From JAOTYV01 sp964469835 (GTDB lineage: Bacteria; Pseudomonadota; Alphaproteobacteria; UBA8366), in NCBI GenBank assembly GCA_964469835.1, contig CAYYBI010000372.1, positions 1 to 11,617 on the forward strand: a stretch of DNA of 11,617 nt, read 5' to 3'. Of the stretch, positions 1-5,977 are shown one piece after another (positions within the stretch are counted from its first letter, which is position 1; every line of letters starts with the position of its first letter). A model generated the notes under the pieces. That model did no database searches. It was not told the origin of the DNA and was given only the letters and a program-made list of their open reading frames with translations. A program made the translations under genes and the position numbers.

Positions 1-1600
1 TGCGTTCGAGATAGGCCGCCAGCGACCGGATCGACCGCGCGGCCGCGGCGAGTTCTCGGAGTCCGGCCGCCAGATCATACCGCAAGGCCGACCTTTCGGA
101 CACGATGTTGTTGACCGATTGCAGCGCGATCCGGGCGTCGGCGACCATCGCGACCGTTTCAGGCGCTAATTGTTTGTCGAGCTTTTTGGCCAGGCTGTCC
201 AATCTTTTCACGGCCTGCTGGAGTTCCGGCGCGTTGATCAGGCGATCCGCCCCATCGACGGTACGGACCAACCCGTCGCCAAGCTTCTTGAGCGGCAACT
301 TGCTGAGCTTTTTGGCCAGTTCCGTGATCGACGCGGTCAGTTCTTCGAGGTTCGTCGGTATGGTCGGAAGTTCCTGATGTGGACCGTCTTGACCGAAAAA
401 TTTCGCCGGCGTATCGGGATGGAAGTCCAGACTGATGAGCAATTGACCGGTCAGGAGACTTCCAACGGCCAATTGCGCCCGCAAGCCCCGGTCAATCAGA
501 TCGGTGATGCGCTTCTTCTTCTGTTCTTCGGATTGGGCAATTTTACCGTGCACGATGTCGGCACGTTGCGCTTCAACCGACATCAGTACGAGGACACGAA
601 AGTCGTTGGCAGCGGTGTCATATTGCAGCCGCACATCAACCACTTCACCGATTTTGATGCCGCGCAACTCGACCGGCGCACCGATGGCCAAGCCGCGGGC
701 GGAACTATGGAAGTAGGCAATGTATCTTGCCGTTTCCGTGTAAGCGGCCTCCTTGATTTCCTTTTTCGAACTATAGAGTTTGAATCGCGTGCCAGCTTTG
801 CTCGGCAGCCCATCGGCGGCGGTTTCCGGCGTGTCGAATGCGACGCCGCCCAGGAGTATGGACCGGAACGACTCGGTATTCAGTTCCATGCCGTCGGCGC
901 CGACCGACATAGTAATCCCGCTGACATCCCAAAACTGCGAATTGTCATGGACCAGTTTGTCTTGCGGTGCCCGGACGAAGATCTCGACATTGATTGTTTG
1001 CCGGTCATCGGCGAAACCCTTGCGCAATACCTCCCCCACCTCGATACCGCGATAATACACCGGTGATCCAGTGGAATAGGAGCCGTGCCGCGTCGTCGTC
1101 AGGGTGAACCGCGTGCCCGGGATGTCGGATTCGATCGCCGGCGGTTCGTCCAGTCCCACGAACGCGCGCTTCAATGCGCCCCCTTTGCCTGGATCCATTT
1201 CGATGTATGCCCCCGAAACGAGCGTGCCCAATCCGGAAACGCCTTGCAGGGTGAGGCGCGGTACGACAACCCAGAACCGTGTCGATTCTGTAAGATAGGG
1301 TCCCGCCTTTTTGTGCATCTCGACCGTGACATTGACCCTGAATCCCTTCGAAGGATCATCGGCCAGCTCCACCGATTCGACCAGGCCGACATTGACCTGC
1401 TTGTATTTCACGAATGTCTTGCCCGCCTCCAATCCTTCCGCGGACTTTAAGATGATCGTAATGCGGGGGCCCTGTTCGGAAAGCGTTGTGTAAATAAGCC
1501 AAGCCCCGATCGCCGCTGCGACAATCGGTATCAGCCAAACGACCGAAGGCCAGCGCGACGATGTGATCGCGACATCGGGGGCGTGCTCTTGTTCGCTCAT
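1..1600 (-). CDS. pqiB: PqiB-like MCE-domain protein (3' end cut by window)
   Basis: This is a membrane-anchored MCE protein of the PqiB/intermembrane transport family. Known members form a tube carrying lipids or similar hydrophobic molecules between inner and outer membrane. I translated it directly: 533 codons stay open to the window edge, close to the roughly 546 residues of E. coli PqiB, so little is missing. A short cytoplasmic start is followed by one membrane helix (about 19-40). Three MCE repeats follow, marked by similar stretches near 55-79 (GLEAGKTFVKYKQVNVG), 175-196 (GSPVYYRGIEVGEV) and 302-325 (GAPVELRGIKIGEV). Residues 415-533 are helical, leucine/lysine-rich and coiled-coil-like, as in the PqiB needle. 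The ATG has GGAG 7 nt upstream and follows the stop of the second PqiA gene after one base, so the genes are cotranscribed. A PqiC-type lipoprotein gene may lie beyond the left edge, but this cannot be seen. Confidence 0.93.
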   Translation of the reverse strand, partial: MSEQEHAPDVAITSSRWPSVVWLIPIVAAAIGAWLIYTTLSEQGPRITIILKSAEGLEAGKTFVKYKQVNVGLVESVELADDPSKGFRVNVTVEMHKKAGPYLTESTRFWVVVPRLTLQGVSGLGTLVSGAYIEMDPGKGGALKRAFVGLDEPPAIESDIPGTRFTLTTTRHGSYSTGSPVYYRGIEVGEVLRKGFADDRQTINVEIFVRAPQDKLVHDNSQFWDVSGITMSVGADGMELNTESFRSILLGGVAFDTPETAADGLPSKAGTRFKLYSSKKEIKEAAYTETARYIAYFHSSARGLAIGAPVELRGIKIGEVVDVRLQYDTAANDFRVLVLMSVEAQRADIVHGKIAQSEEQKKKRITDLIDRGLRAQLAVGSLLTGQLLISLDFHPDTPAKFFGQDGPHQELPTIPTNLEELTASITELAKKLSKLPLKKLGDGLVRTVDGADRLINAPELQQAVKRLDSLAKKLDKQLAPETVAMVADARIALQSVNNIVSERSALRYDLAAGLRELAAAARSIRSLAAYLER

Positions 1601-1601
1601 T

Positions 1602-2231
1602 TCATTGCTCCGCGTTGTCCCAAATCAGGCGGGGGTCGAAAGCCATCGCTGCGAGCATCGTGAGGATCACGACGGCGGCAAACGATATCGCCCCGGGCCC
1701 TGCCTCGATGGTGGCGATCGCGTCGAGTTTCACCAGCGCGACAAGGATTGAGATCATGAAGATGTCGAGCATTGACCACCGACCGACTGTCTCGGTGAAA
1801 CGATAGAGAACGGTGCGGTCTCTCGGACGCCAGTTGGATTTTAACTGAACCGATATTAACAGAAATCCCAGGATGAGGATCTTGAGGACCGGCACGAAGA
1901 TGCTGGCGAAAAACACCAGGGCGGCGATCGGCCATTGGTTTGCTTCGATCAAGTGAATGACTCCACTGAGGATCGTGTCAGGCGCGCCTCGGCCGAAAGA
2001 GATCACTGTCATGATCGGATAAATATTTGCCGGGAAATACAGCATTAAAGCGGCGATCAGAAGAGCCCAGCTCCGTGCAAGACTGTTGGGTTTTCGCTGG
2101 TGCAGCGGCGATCCGCAGCGCGGACACGATTGATGTTCTGATCTTGGCGCCGTGGATTTGTCGGCAAGGAAATCGCAGACGTGACACGGGACAAGCGCAG
2201 CTTGAGCGGCGGTGAGATTGGCGCTGCTCAT
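1602..2231 (-). CDS. pqiA: PqiA-like inner-membrane protein, second copy
   Basis: A 209-residue PqiA-family membrane protein, about half the size of E. coli PqiA, in which two such modules are fused. It starts with a zinc-ribbon-like motif, C16-x2-C19 and C36-x2-C39. About four membrane helices follow (roughly 52-72, 101-127, 153-169, 179-197), and the family segment GRWSMLDIFMISILVALVKL lies at 150-169. PqiA proteins are thought to feed or assist the PqiB MCE tube at the inner membrane. I chose the ATG at 2231 because it overlaps the stop of the preceding pqiA-like gene as ATGA, and the zinc motif follows soon after. The reading frame is open a further 75 codons upstream, but that stretch lies inside the neighbour's coding sequence. 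The stop is one base before the pqiB start. Confidence 0.93.
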   Translation of the reverse strand: MSSANLTAAQAALVPCHVCDFLADKSTAPRSEHQSCPRCGSPLHQRKPNSLARSWALLIAALMLYFPANIYPIMTVISFGRGAPDTILSGVIHLIEANQWPIAALVFFASIFVPVLKILILGFLLISVQLKSNWRPRDRTVLYRFTETVGRWSMLDIFMISILVALVKLDAIATIEAGPGAISFAAVVILTMLAAMAFDPRLIWDNAEQ

Positions 2232-2950
2232 GTCTTCACCGGGAGCTTTTCCCACACGATCCGCGGGTCGAGCGCGGCCGATGCCGCGGTGGTCACGACG
2301 ATCAGGGCCGTAAAGCAATACAACGACAATCCTGGCGTTATCTCGGCGAAATCCGCCAGCTTCACCAGCGCTACCAGCACACTCAACATGTAGACTTCCA
2401 TCATCGCCCAAGGCTTCAAGGTTTCGACCCAGCGAAAGATGAGCGCCAACCGCCACGGACGCCGGTTCAGCTTTATCGGCAACAATATGTGGAGCATCCC
2501 CAACAACGTGACCAAAGGCAGCATGACACTCATCAAAAACACGATCACTGCCAACTCTTCGAAACCCGACCGCCAGAATTCCAAGGCGCCCGCGATCAGC
2601 GTGTTGCTCTGGCGCCGTCCTTCGATCTCGATTGTCATGAAAGGAAAAGCGTTAGCGAGGAAAAAAAGAATCAAACCGGTGACAACGAAGTTCAGACAGC
2701 GGTCGATGCTGTCCCGTTTCTGCCGATACAGGACCGCCCCGCATCGTGTGCATTTTGCCGACTGACCGTGGGCAAGCGGAACCACATTGTGAAGAAGATC
2801 GCATTCGTGACAGGCTATGAGCCGGGCAACGCTTGGCTCGCCACCCTCCGATGCAACGGTATCCGTCCCATCGAATTGCCGCGACATCTCAATTGATTGT
2901 GACACGTGCCGCCTTGTCCGTTTCTTGTTCTCGCCAGTATAGGTTTGCAC
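2228..2950 (-). CDS. pqiA: PqiA-like inner-membrane protein, first copy
   Basis: First gene of the pqi-type operon: a 240-residue PqiA-family protein with zinc-ribbon cysteines C47-x2-C50 and C67-x2-C70. It has about four membrane helices (84-104, 132-158, 182-199, 206-225). The segment before the third helix (WVETLKPWAMMEVYMLSVLV) matches the second copy in layout. The start is uncertain. The GTG at 2950 has AGGG five bases upstream. An ATG at 2887 (residue 22) gives a shorter N-terminus closer to the zinc motif, but has only GAG directly against it. A possible -10 box (TATACA, 2965-2960) would leave almost no leader for the GTG and favours the ATG. The stop overlaps the next start as ATGA, so translation is probably coupled. 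The two copies together correspond to one full-length E. coli PqiA. Confidence 0.9.
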   Translation of the reverse strand: MQTYTGENKKRTRRHVSQSIEMSRQFDGTDTVASEGGEPSVARLIACHECDLLHNVVPLAHGQSAKCTRCGAVLYRQKRDSIDRCLNFVVTGLILFFLANAFPFMTIEIEGRRQSNTLIAGALEFWRSGFEELAVIVFLMSVMLPLVTLLGMLHILLPIKLNRRPWRLALIFRWVETLKPWAMMEVYMLSVLVALVKLADFAEITPGLSLYCFTALIVVTTAASAALDPRIVWEKLPVKT

Positions 2951-3016
2951 CGCGACCCTGTATACACAAGCGACCCGACGCGAACCGCAAGGGCGAGATT
3001 GATATGTATTCGCAAT

Positions 3017-3664
3017 TCAATCCCGATAGAGGCTCACCAGGCGCGCCACCAGTACGGCGATATACAGCGTACCCGTGATGGCTTCCAGATTGGCCCATAT
3101 GCGCGCCACCGGACTTATCGGCGTAATGTCGCCGTAGCCGAGCGTGGTGAGCGTCGTAAAACTGAAATAGAGCAAATCGATCCACGCAAGCTCCGCGTTT
3201 GTGTTGGAAAGGGCGATCGTCCCGGGTGAGATGGCCTCGAGGACGCTGAAGACAAGCGCCAAACTCAGCCCCAGCATAAGATAGATGGCGACGGCGCCGC
3301 ACAGGATGTTGAACTTGACATCCTTCTCGTTGATGATGTGGCCGAGGACAATGAAAATCGCAAATCCGTTCAGCGCGGCCAGCAAAATGCCGGTCGCGAT
3401 TTTGCTTTCGCCAAGGCCTAACGCATCGCCGCCCCATTGCAGAATGAGCCAGGGGATAGCGAGGCTGACCGCGAAGACAAATTGCCGGGGCTTGGCGCTG
3501 GACGTATGAACCGCGGAAAGAAGAACCAGCGTAAAGAGCAAGCCCAGAATCGACCGGTCGCTTTCGGTTGCGGCGAAAAACGGCGATACGGTGATCAGTG
3601 TGAGCACCGAAATCAGCAGGAAGAAGTACCGCAGGTTTTGGAATCGATCGACCAGGTTTCGCAT
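3017..3664 (-). CDS. Potassium channel family protein (Ion_trans_2 pore)
   Basis: A 215-residue integral membrane protein with a canonical potassium selectivity filter, T174-L-G-Y-G-D179, in the pore loop TTLTTLGYGDITP. It is followed by the last helix (about 187-209) and a very short cytoplasmic tail. Four helices precede the pore pair (about 13-31, 39-56, 63-77, 90-110), and the outer pore helix is near 118-142. No regularly spaced arginines are visible in the fourth helix, so it does not look voltage-gated, and there is no RCK/TrkA-N ligand domain. It probably conducts K+ across the inner membrane; its gating is unknown. I chose the ATG at 3664, with GGAG 13 bases upstream; a TTG at 3691 would add nine residues. 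It lies upstream of the pqi-type genes on the same strand, with 66 bases to the GTG start, so cotranscription is possible. A nested inverted repeat sits just upstream of it. Confidence 0.88.
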   Translation of the reverse strand: MRNLVDRFQNLRYFFLLISVLTLITVSPFFAATESDRSILGLLFTLVLLSAVHTSSAKPRQFVFAVSLAIPWLILQWGGDALGLGESKIATGILLAALNGFAIFIVLGHIINEKDVKFNILCGAVAIYLMLGLSLALVFSVLEAISPGTIALSNTNAELAWIDLLYFSFTTLTTLGYGDITPISPVARIWANLEAITGTLYIAVLVARLVSLYRD

Positions 3665-3699
3665 ATCGAATACAGGACTCCGTCTGCCCAAGCCTACGC

Positions 3700-3740
3700 C
3701 GTTTCCGTAACCCCGCAGATGCGGGCGCCGATGGGAAACG
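3700..3740. repeat. Nested inverted repeat upstream of the K+ channel gene
   Basis: Outer arms CGTTTCC (3700-3706) and GGAAACG (3734-3740) are perfect complements. They enclose a second perfect pair, CCCGCA (3712-3717) and TGCGGG (3720-3725), separated by GA. As RNA the inner part would form a 5-bp stem with an AGAT tetraloop. It lies 36-76 bp upstream of the channel start and about 40 bp before the small plus-strand ORF. No T-run follows on either strand, so a classic intrinsic terminator is unlikely. A regulator site, a leader hairpin, or a 3'-end structure of the DUF992 transcript are all possible. Confidence 0.5.
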
Positions 3741-3781
3741 CGCGAGCGCGATAATCGATTCTAGCACGGGTTTACCGGAGC

Positions 3782-3940
3782 GTGTTGAGCCAAGCGCTCC
3801 GCATACCGCAAGACCGCCAATGTGTCCGGCTGATCAACGGACAGCACTGGCGCGCCTGCGTCCGCACCGCCGGCCAACCGGACGAAGTGCCGGAAGGCCG
3901 ATGCGCGGCTGCGGAGCTTTCCGTGCTGCAACTAGCGTAG
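3782..3940 (+). CDS. Candidate small protein, 52 residues, three cysteines
   Basis: I do not recognise this protein. The plus-strand frame is open from a TAA just before 3749 to the TAG at 3938-3940. From the GTG at 3782 it gives 52 residues with three cysteines (C14, C26, C41) and a basic middle part (NGQHWRACVRTAG). From about codon 21 onward most third positions are G or C, as in the genuine genes here, which is the main support for coding. Possible starts are GTG 3782 or TTG 3785, with GGAG very close (spacing 1 or 4), so the start is uncertain. There is no signal peptide or membrane helix. The gene converges on DUF992 and their ends overlap by 9 bp. It could equally be a decayed fragment of a longer gene or a chance ORF. 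Confidence 0.3.
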   Translation: MLSQALRIPQDRQCVRLINGQHWRACVRTAGQPDEVPEGRCAAAELSVLQLA

Positions 3941-4423
3941 CGGCTCGAGGAACAGGTAACCGGCGCCGGCGGCGGCTCCGAGGCCAGAGCCCCCCTCCAA
4001 AGCGATCGGTTGCAATGTGATGTTTTTCTTGCCGCCGCCGACCAGGACCTGGGCGCCGCCACCCACGCCGAGGGCCACACTCGCCTTGGCGCCGACGTAT
4101 TTTCCGGCGAGTGCGTTGCTGCCGATTTTATAGGCGGCCGTCGCACTAAGCACTGTGTAGATCATCTCCGACGTCTTGTCCCACTTCAGGTCGACCCCCA
4201 GGCCGACGCCGCTCTCACCCTTGTATTTCTCGGAGCCGCCATCACCCTTGAAGACGCACTCGAATGGCGCGACCGAGTGAATCAGTAGGTTCGTCTTGGG
4301 GCCGGATTTTTTGCACTTGAGAACGCCGATGCGAAGCCCCGCATCGCCGGCGGCAACCCCACCGCTGGCCAATGCCGCGCCAATCATTGCGGCCATCAAA
4401 ATAGTCGTGAGTCGTTTCATCAT
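3932..4423 (-). CDS. DUF992 family exported protein
   Basis: A 163-residue protein of the DUF992 family, which is common in alphaproteobacteria and has no established function. A signal peptide is clear: MMKR, a hydrophobic stretch to about residue 19, and a likely cleavage near GGVAA/GDAG (about 25-26), so the mature protein should be periplasmic. Family features seen are IGVLKC (C37), a second cysteine in FECVFKG (C56) that could form a disulfide with it, an acidic/aromatic middle, KYVGAKASVALGVGGGAQVLVGG at 108-130 (glycine-rich, probably beta strands), and LQPIALEG (137-144). The ATG at 4423 was chosen because AAAGGAAA sits about six bases before it; a second ATG follows directly at 4420. 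The frame extends 24 codons further upstream but without a better ribosome site. It lies downstream of the LOV-HTH gene on the same strand but 261 bp away, so it probably has its own promoter. Confidence 0.85.
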   Translation of the reverse strand: MMKRLTTILMAAMIGAALASGGVAAGDAGLRIGVLKCKKSGPKTNLLIHSVAPFECVFKGDGGSEKYKGESGVGLGVDLKWDKTSEMIYTVLSATAAYKIGSNALAGKYVGAKASVALGVGGGAQVLVGGGKKNITLQPIALEGGSGLGAAAGAGYLFLEPLR

Positions 4424-4684
4424 GAAATTTCCTTTACTGCCAAATCTGGATTGAGCAAACAACTCATTGATCTGCATTCCCCGCGCTATGGGCACGCCTC
4501 GTGCACACCGAGCGTTGCGATCGTAACTGTCACTTAAAAATACCGTATGCGTAAATAGGCAGGACTACGTATTGGCGCGGCTATTAAAGTGAAGCGGCCT
4601 GCGTGCGCGTACCCGCGGATCTAGGGCGTTGCCGCCGATTACGGTCAAACGACCGGTATGCGCCGCCGCTTCGTCCGTCGGCGC
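4424..4684. other. Intergenic region between DUF992 and LOV-HTH genes
   Basis: About 260 bp without a convincing gene. It should hold the DUF992 promoter and the 3' end of the LOV-HTH transcript. I see a 14-bp near-palindrome with one mismatched pair, GTTGCGATCGTAAC (4514-4527), about 90 bp upstream of DUF992, and a small hairpin, CGGTC-AAAC-GACCG (4642-4655), shortly after the LOV-HTH stop but without a U-run. No good -35/-10 pair could be assigned. Confidence 0.6.
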
Positions 4685-5347
4685 CTAAGCGCGGGAATAC
4701 CTGACGGCCGGCACCTTCAATTCTCCCTCGGTCGGGATGTCCTGCTCCGCAGCCAGGGCATAGCGGGTAAGCATGGTGATGTTTCCTGCTTCCATCTTGG
4801 CGAGGATGCGATGGCGGTGTTTCTCCGCGGTACGCGGGCTGATGCCGAGCGCCCGCGCAACCATCTTATTGGTGTGACCATCGGCCAGCATCGAAAATAC
4901 CTGTCGTTCGCGATCCGTCAGCAGGTCCAGCCGAGCAAGCGCGACATCGCGCAACTGTTCAAGGTTTTCGTGCCGCACCTTGCACTGCGCGCCGACGAAA
5001 TGGGTGGCCCGGCCCCGTTCAATGTGAAGAGGCGTAATCGACACCTCGTTCAGGAACAGGGTGCCGTCTTTGCGGTAGTTTCGAAGGATAACCTGGCAGG
5101 ACATTTGCCATTTTATGGTCCGCCGGACGATGTCCAACTCGGGTTGGGCCCGGTCCGTGCCTTGCAGAAAACGGCAGTTGCGGCCGAGGATGTCTTGCTG
5201 TGCATACCCGGTCAAACGCTCGAACGCTGGATTGGCGTATACGATCGGACAATCGTCTGCGGTAGCGTCGACAATGACAAATGATGTTTCACATACATTG
5301 ACGGCCTTTGCGAGAAGGTCCGAATTTACATCTTGTACTTTTGCCAT
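4685..5347 (-). CDS. Blue-light LOV-HTH (LuxR-type) transcription factor, EL222-like
   Basis: A 220-residue one-component photoreceptor and DNA-binding protein. The N-terminal LOV domain (about 15-125) has the photoadduct motif GRNCRFLQG at 56-63, with C58 expected to bond to flavin C4a under blue light. The other flavin contacts are present: N57, R59, Q62, N90 and N100 (in NYRKDG and FLNEVS), and Q121 in FVGAQ. A linker helix (about 124-140) leads to a LuxR/FixJ-type helix-turn-helix at 143-200 (LTDRERQVFSMLADG, then NKMVARALGISPRTAEKHR as the recognition unit). Length and order match EL222 of Erythrobacter, in which light frees the HTH to dimerise and activate transcription; the same mechanism is inferred here. 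I chose the ATG at 5347, preceded by AGGGAG at 5-nt spacing. A GTG at 5353 overlaps that ribosome site. Target genes are unknown; the divergent OYE gene and the downstream DUF992 gene are nearest. Confidence 0.93.
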   Translation of the reverse strand: MAKVQDVNSDLLAKAVNVCETSFVIVDATADDCPIVYANPAFERLTGYAQQDILGRNCRFLQGTDRAQPELDIVRRTIKWQMSCQVILRNYRKDGTLFLNEVSITPLHIERGRATHFVGAQCKVRHENLEQLRDVALARLDLLTDRERQVFSMLADGHTNKMVARALGISPRTAEKHRHRILAKMEAGNITMLTRYALAAEQDIPTEGELKVPAVRYSRA

Positions 5348-5420
5348 GCCCACTCCCTGGCGTACTTATGTTTCTCAGTCGGCATTGAAACTACCGAACA
5401 TTGTCGACCGCTCGTGTTTT

Positions 5421-5448
5421 ATTTGATTTCAAAAACGGCCAATTTCAA
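5421..5448 (-). promoter_or_regulatory. Possible promoter of LOV-HTH gene with overlapping dyad
   Basis: On the minus strand, TTGAAA (5448-5443) and TCAAAT (5426-5421) are 16 bp apart and match the sigma-70 boxes at five and four of six positions. Transcription would start near 5414, giving a leader of about 66 nt. The 12-bp inverted repeat TTTGATTTCAAA (5422-5433) covers the -10 box and could be an operator, for example for autoregulation. This is inferred from sequence only. Confidence 0.3.
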
Positions 5449-5593
5449 GCTTACAGGCTATGCGGTCGCCAAACCGCTTGCGACTTTTTGTTTAATCTCC
5501 GCGCCCGCACTCCCCCACAATTTACCCGCTTGGGGCTGAAATCCCTAATGCACACTCTGCGAAAACCGAGCCAAACACCGAAACGATACCCAA

Positions 5594-5626
5594 CGTTGAT
5601 ATCCGCCGTTGATATTCGCGTATAAT
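5594..5626 (+). promoter_or_regulatory. Tandem 12-bp repeat ending in a TATAAT box
   Basis: CGTTGATATCCG (5594-5605) and CGTTGATATTCG (5607-5618) differ at one base and repeat with a 13-bp period. TATAAT follows at 5621-5626. The first copy contains TTGATA (5596-5601), a good -35 box, but 19 bp from the -10, which is long. The repeats could instead be activator sites, with transcription rightward toward the OYE gene through a leader of about 345 nt. No regulator can be assigned. Confidence 0.35.
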
Positions 5627-5977
5627 TATTCTCTCTTCTTTTAAACATTACAAACTAAATCCCAGTTTTAATTATACGAGTCGTGCATGCCCGGCCATAT
5701 GGAATATTACCTATTGGCTGGTTTGGTCCTGCCTGACGCCGTTGGTCGACGGCAAAACCCCTTGCAGCTCACAAACAAGGTCCCGTCGTTGAGACGAATG
5801 GTTGCAAGATAAAAATCGAGCCGGCCTTTCAAACGCCGAATTTTTCCTGTGGGATGGGCGTATAGGAATTGTACGGCCGGACCGGCGGGTGGAATGACAT
5901 CTTGAAAGGGTGGAAAGTCCGCGCTGTTTCTGCGCCGCCGACGCCGCCCCGGCATGAAAACCAGGAAGGATCGACCG

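Larger units (their letters stand above)
5348..5977. other. 630-bp divergent intergenic region, LOV-HTH / OYE
   Basis: This region separates two divergent genes and is much more AT-rich around 5580-5680 than its surroundings. It holds the possible LOV-HTH promoter, a tandem repeat with a TATAAT box (5594-5626), and a nested hairpin (5747-5788). Two small open frames are visible: a 41-codon plus-strand ORF (5687-5812, starting MPGHMEYYLLAG) and an 81-codon minus-strand frame (5955-5707). The latter lacks a ribosome site and shows no clear third-position bias. I do not call either a gene, but the length of the spacer leaves room for a small RNA or small peptide. Confidence 0.6.

Noticed and set aside
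170..1066. Long plus-strand open frame of 298 codons
   Set aside because: It is antisense to the PqiB-like gene, which shows clear MCE repeats; the plus-strand translation has no recognisable domain.
4642..4655. Hairpin CGGTC-AAAC-GACCG as terminator of the LOV-HTH gene
   Set aside because: The stem is short and no U-run follows on the minus strand.
4658..5284. Plus-strand open frame of 208 codons
   Set aside because: It lies opposite the LOV-HTH gene, whose LOV and HTH motifs are unmistakable.
5462..5493. Stem GTCGC/GCGAC followed by TTTTTGTTT as a terminator
   Set aside because: The stem is only 5 bp with a 10-base loop, it competes with GCGGT/ACCGC, and no plus-strand gene precedes it.
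5687..5812. Plus-strand 41-codon ORF as a possible leader peptide of OYE
   Set aside because: There is only a weak GAG upstream and no codon pattern typical of attenuation peptides.
5707..5955. Minus-strand small ORF of about 82 codons before the OYE gene
   Set aside because: There is no ribosome site at the ATG, no clear third-position bias and no family resemblance; it would also overlap the OYE ribosome site region. Not excluded, but not supported.
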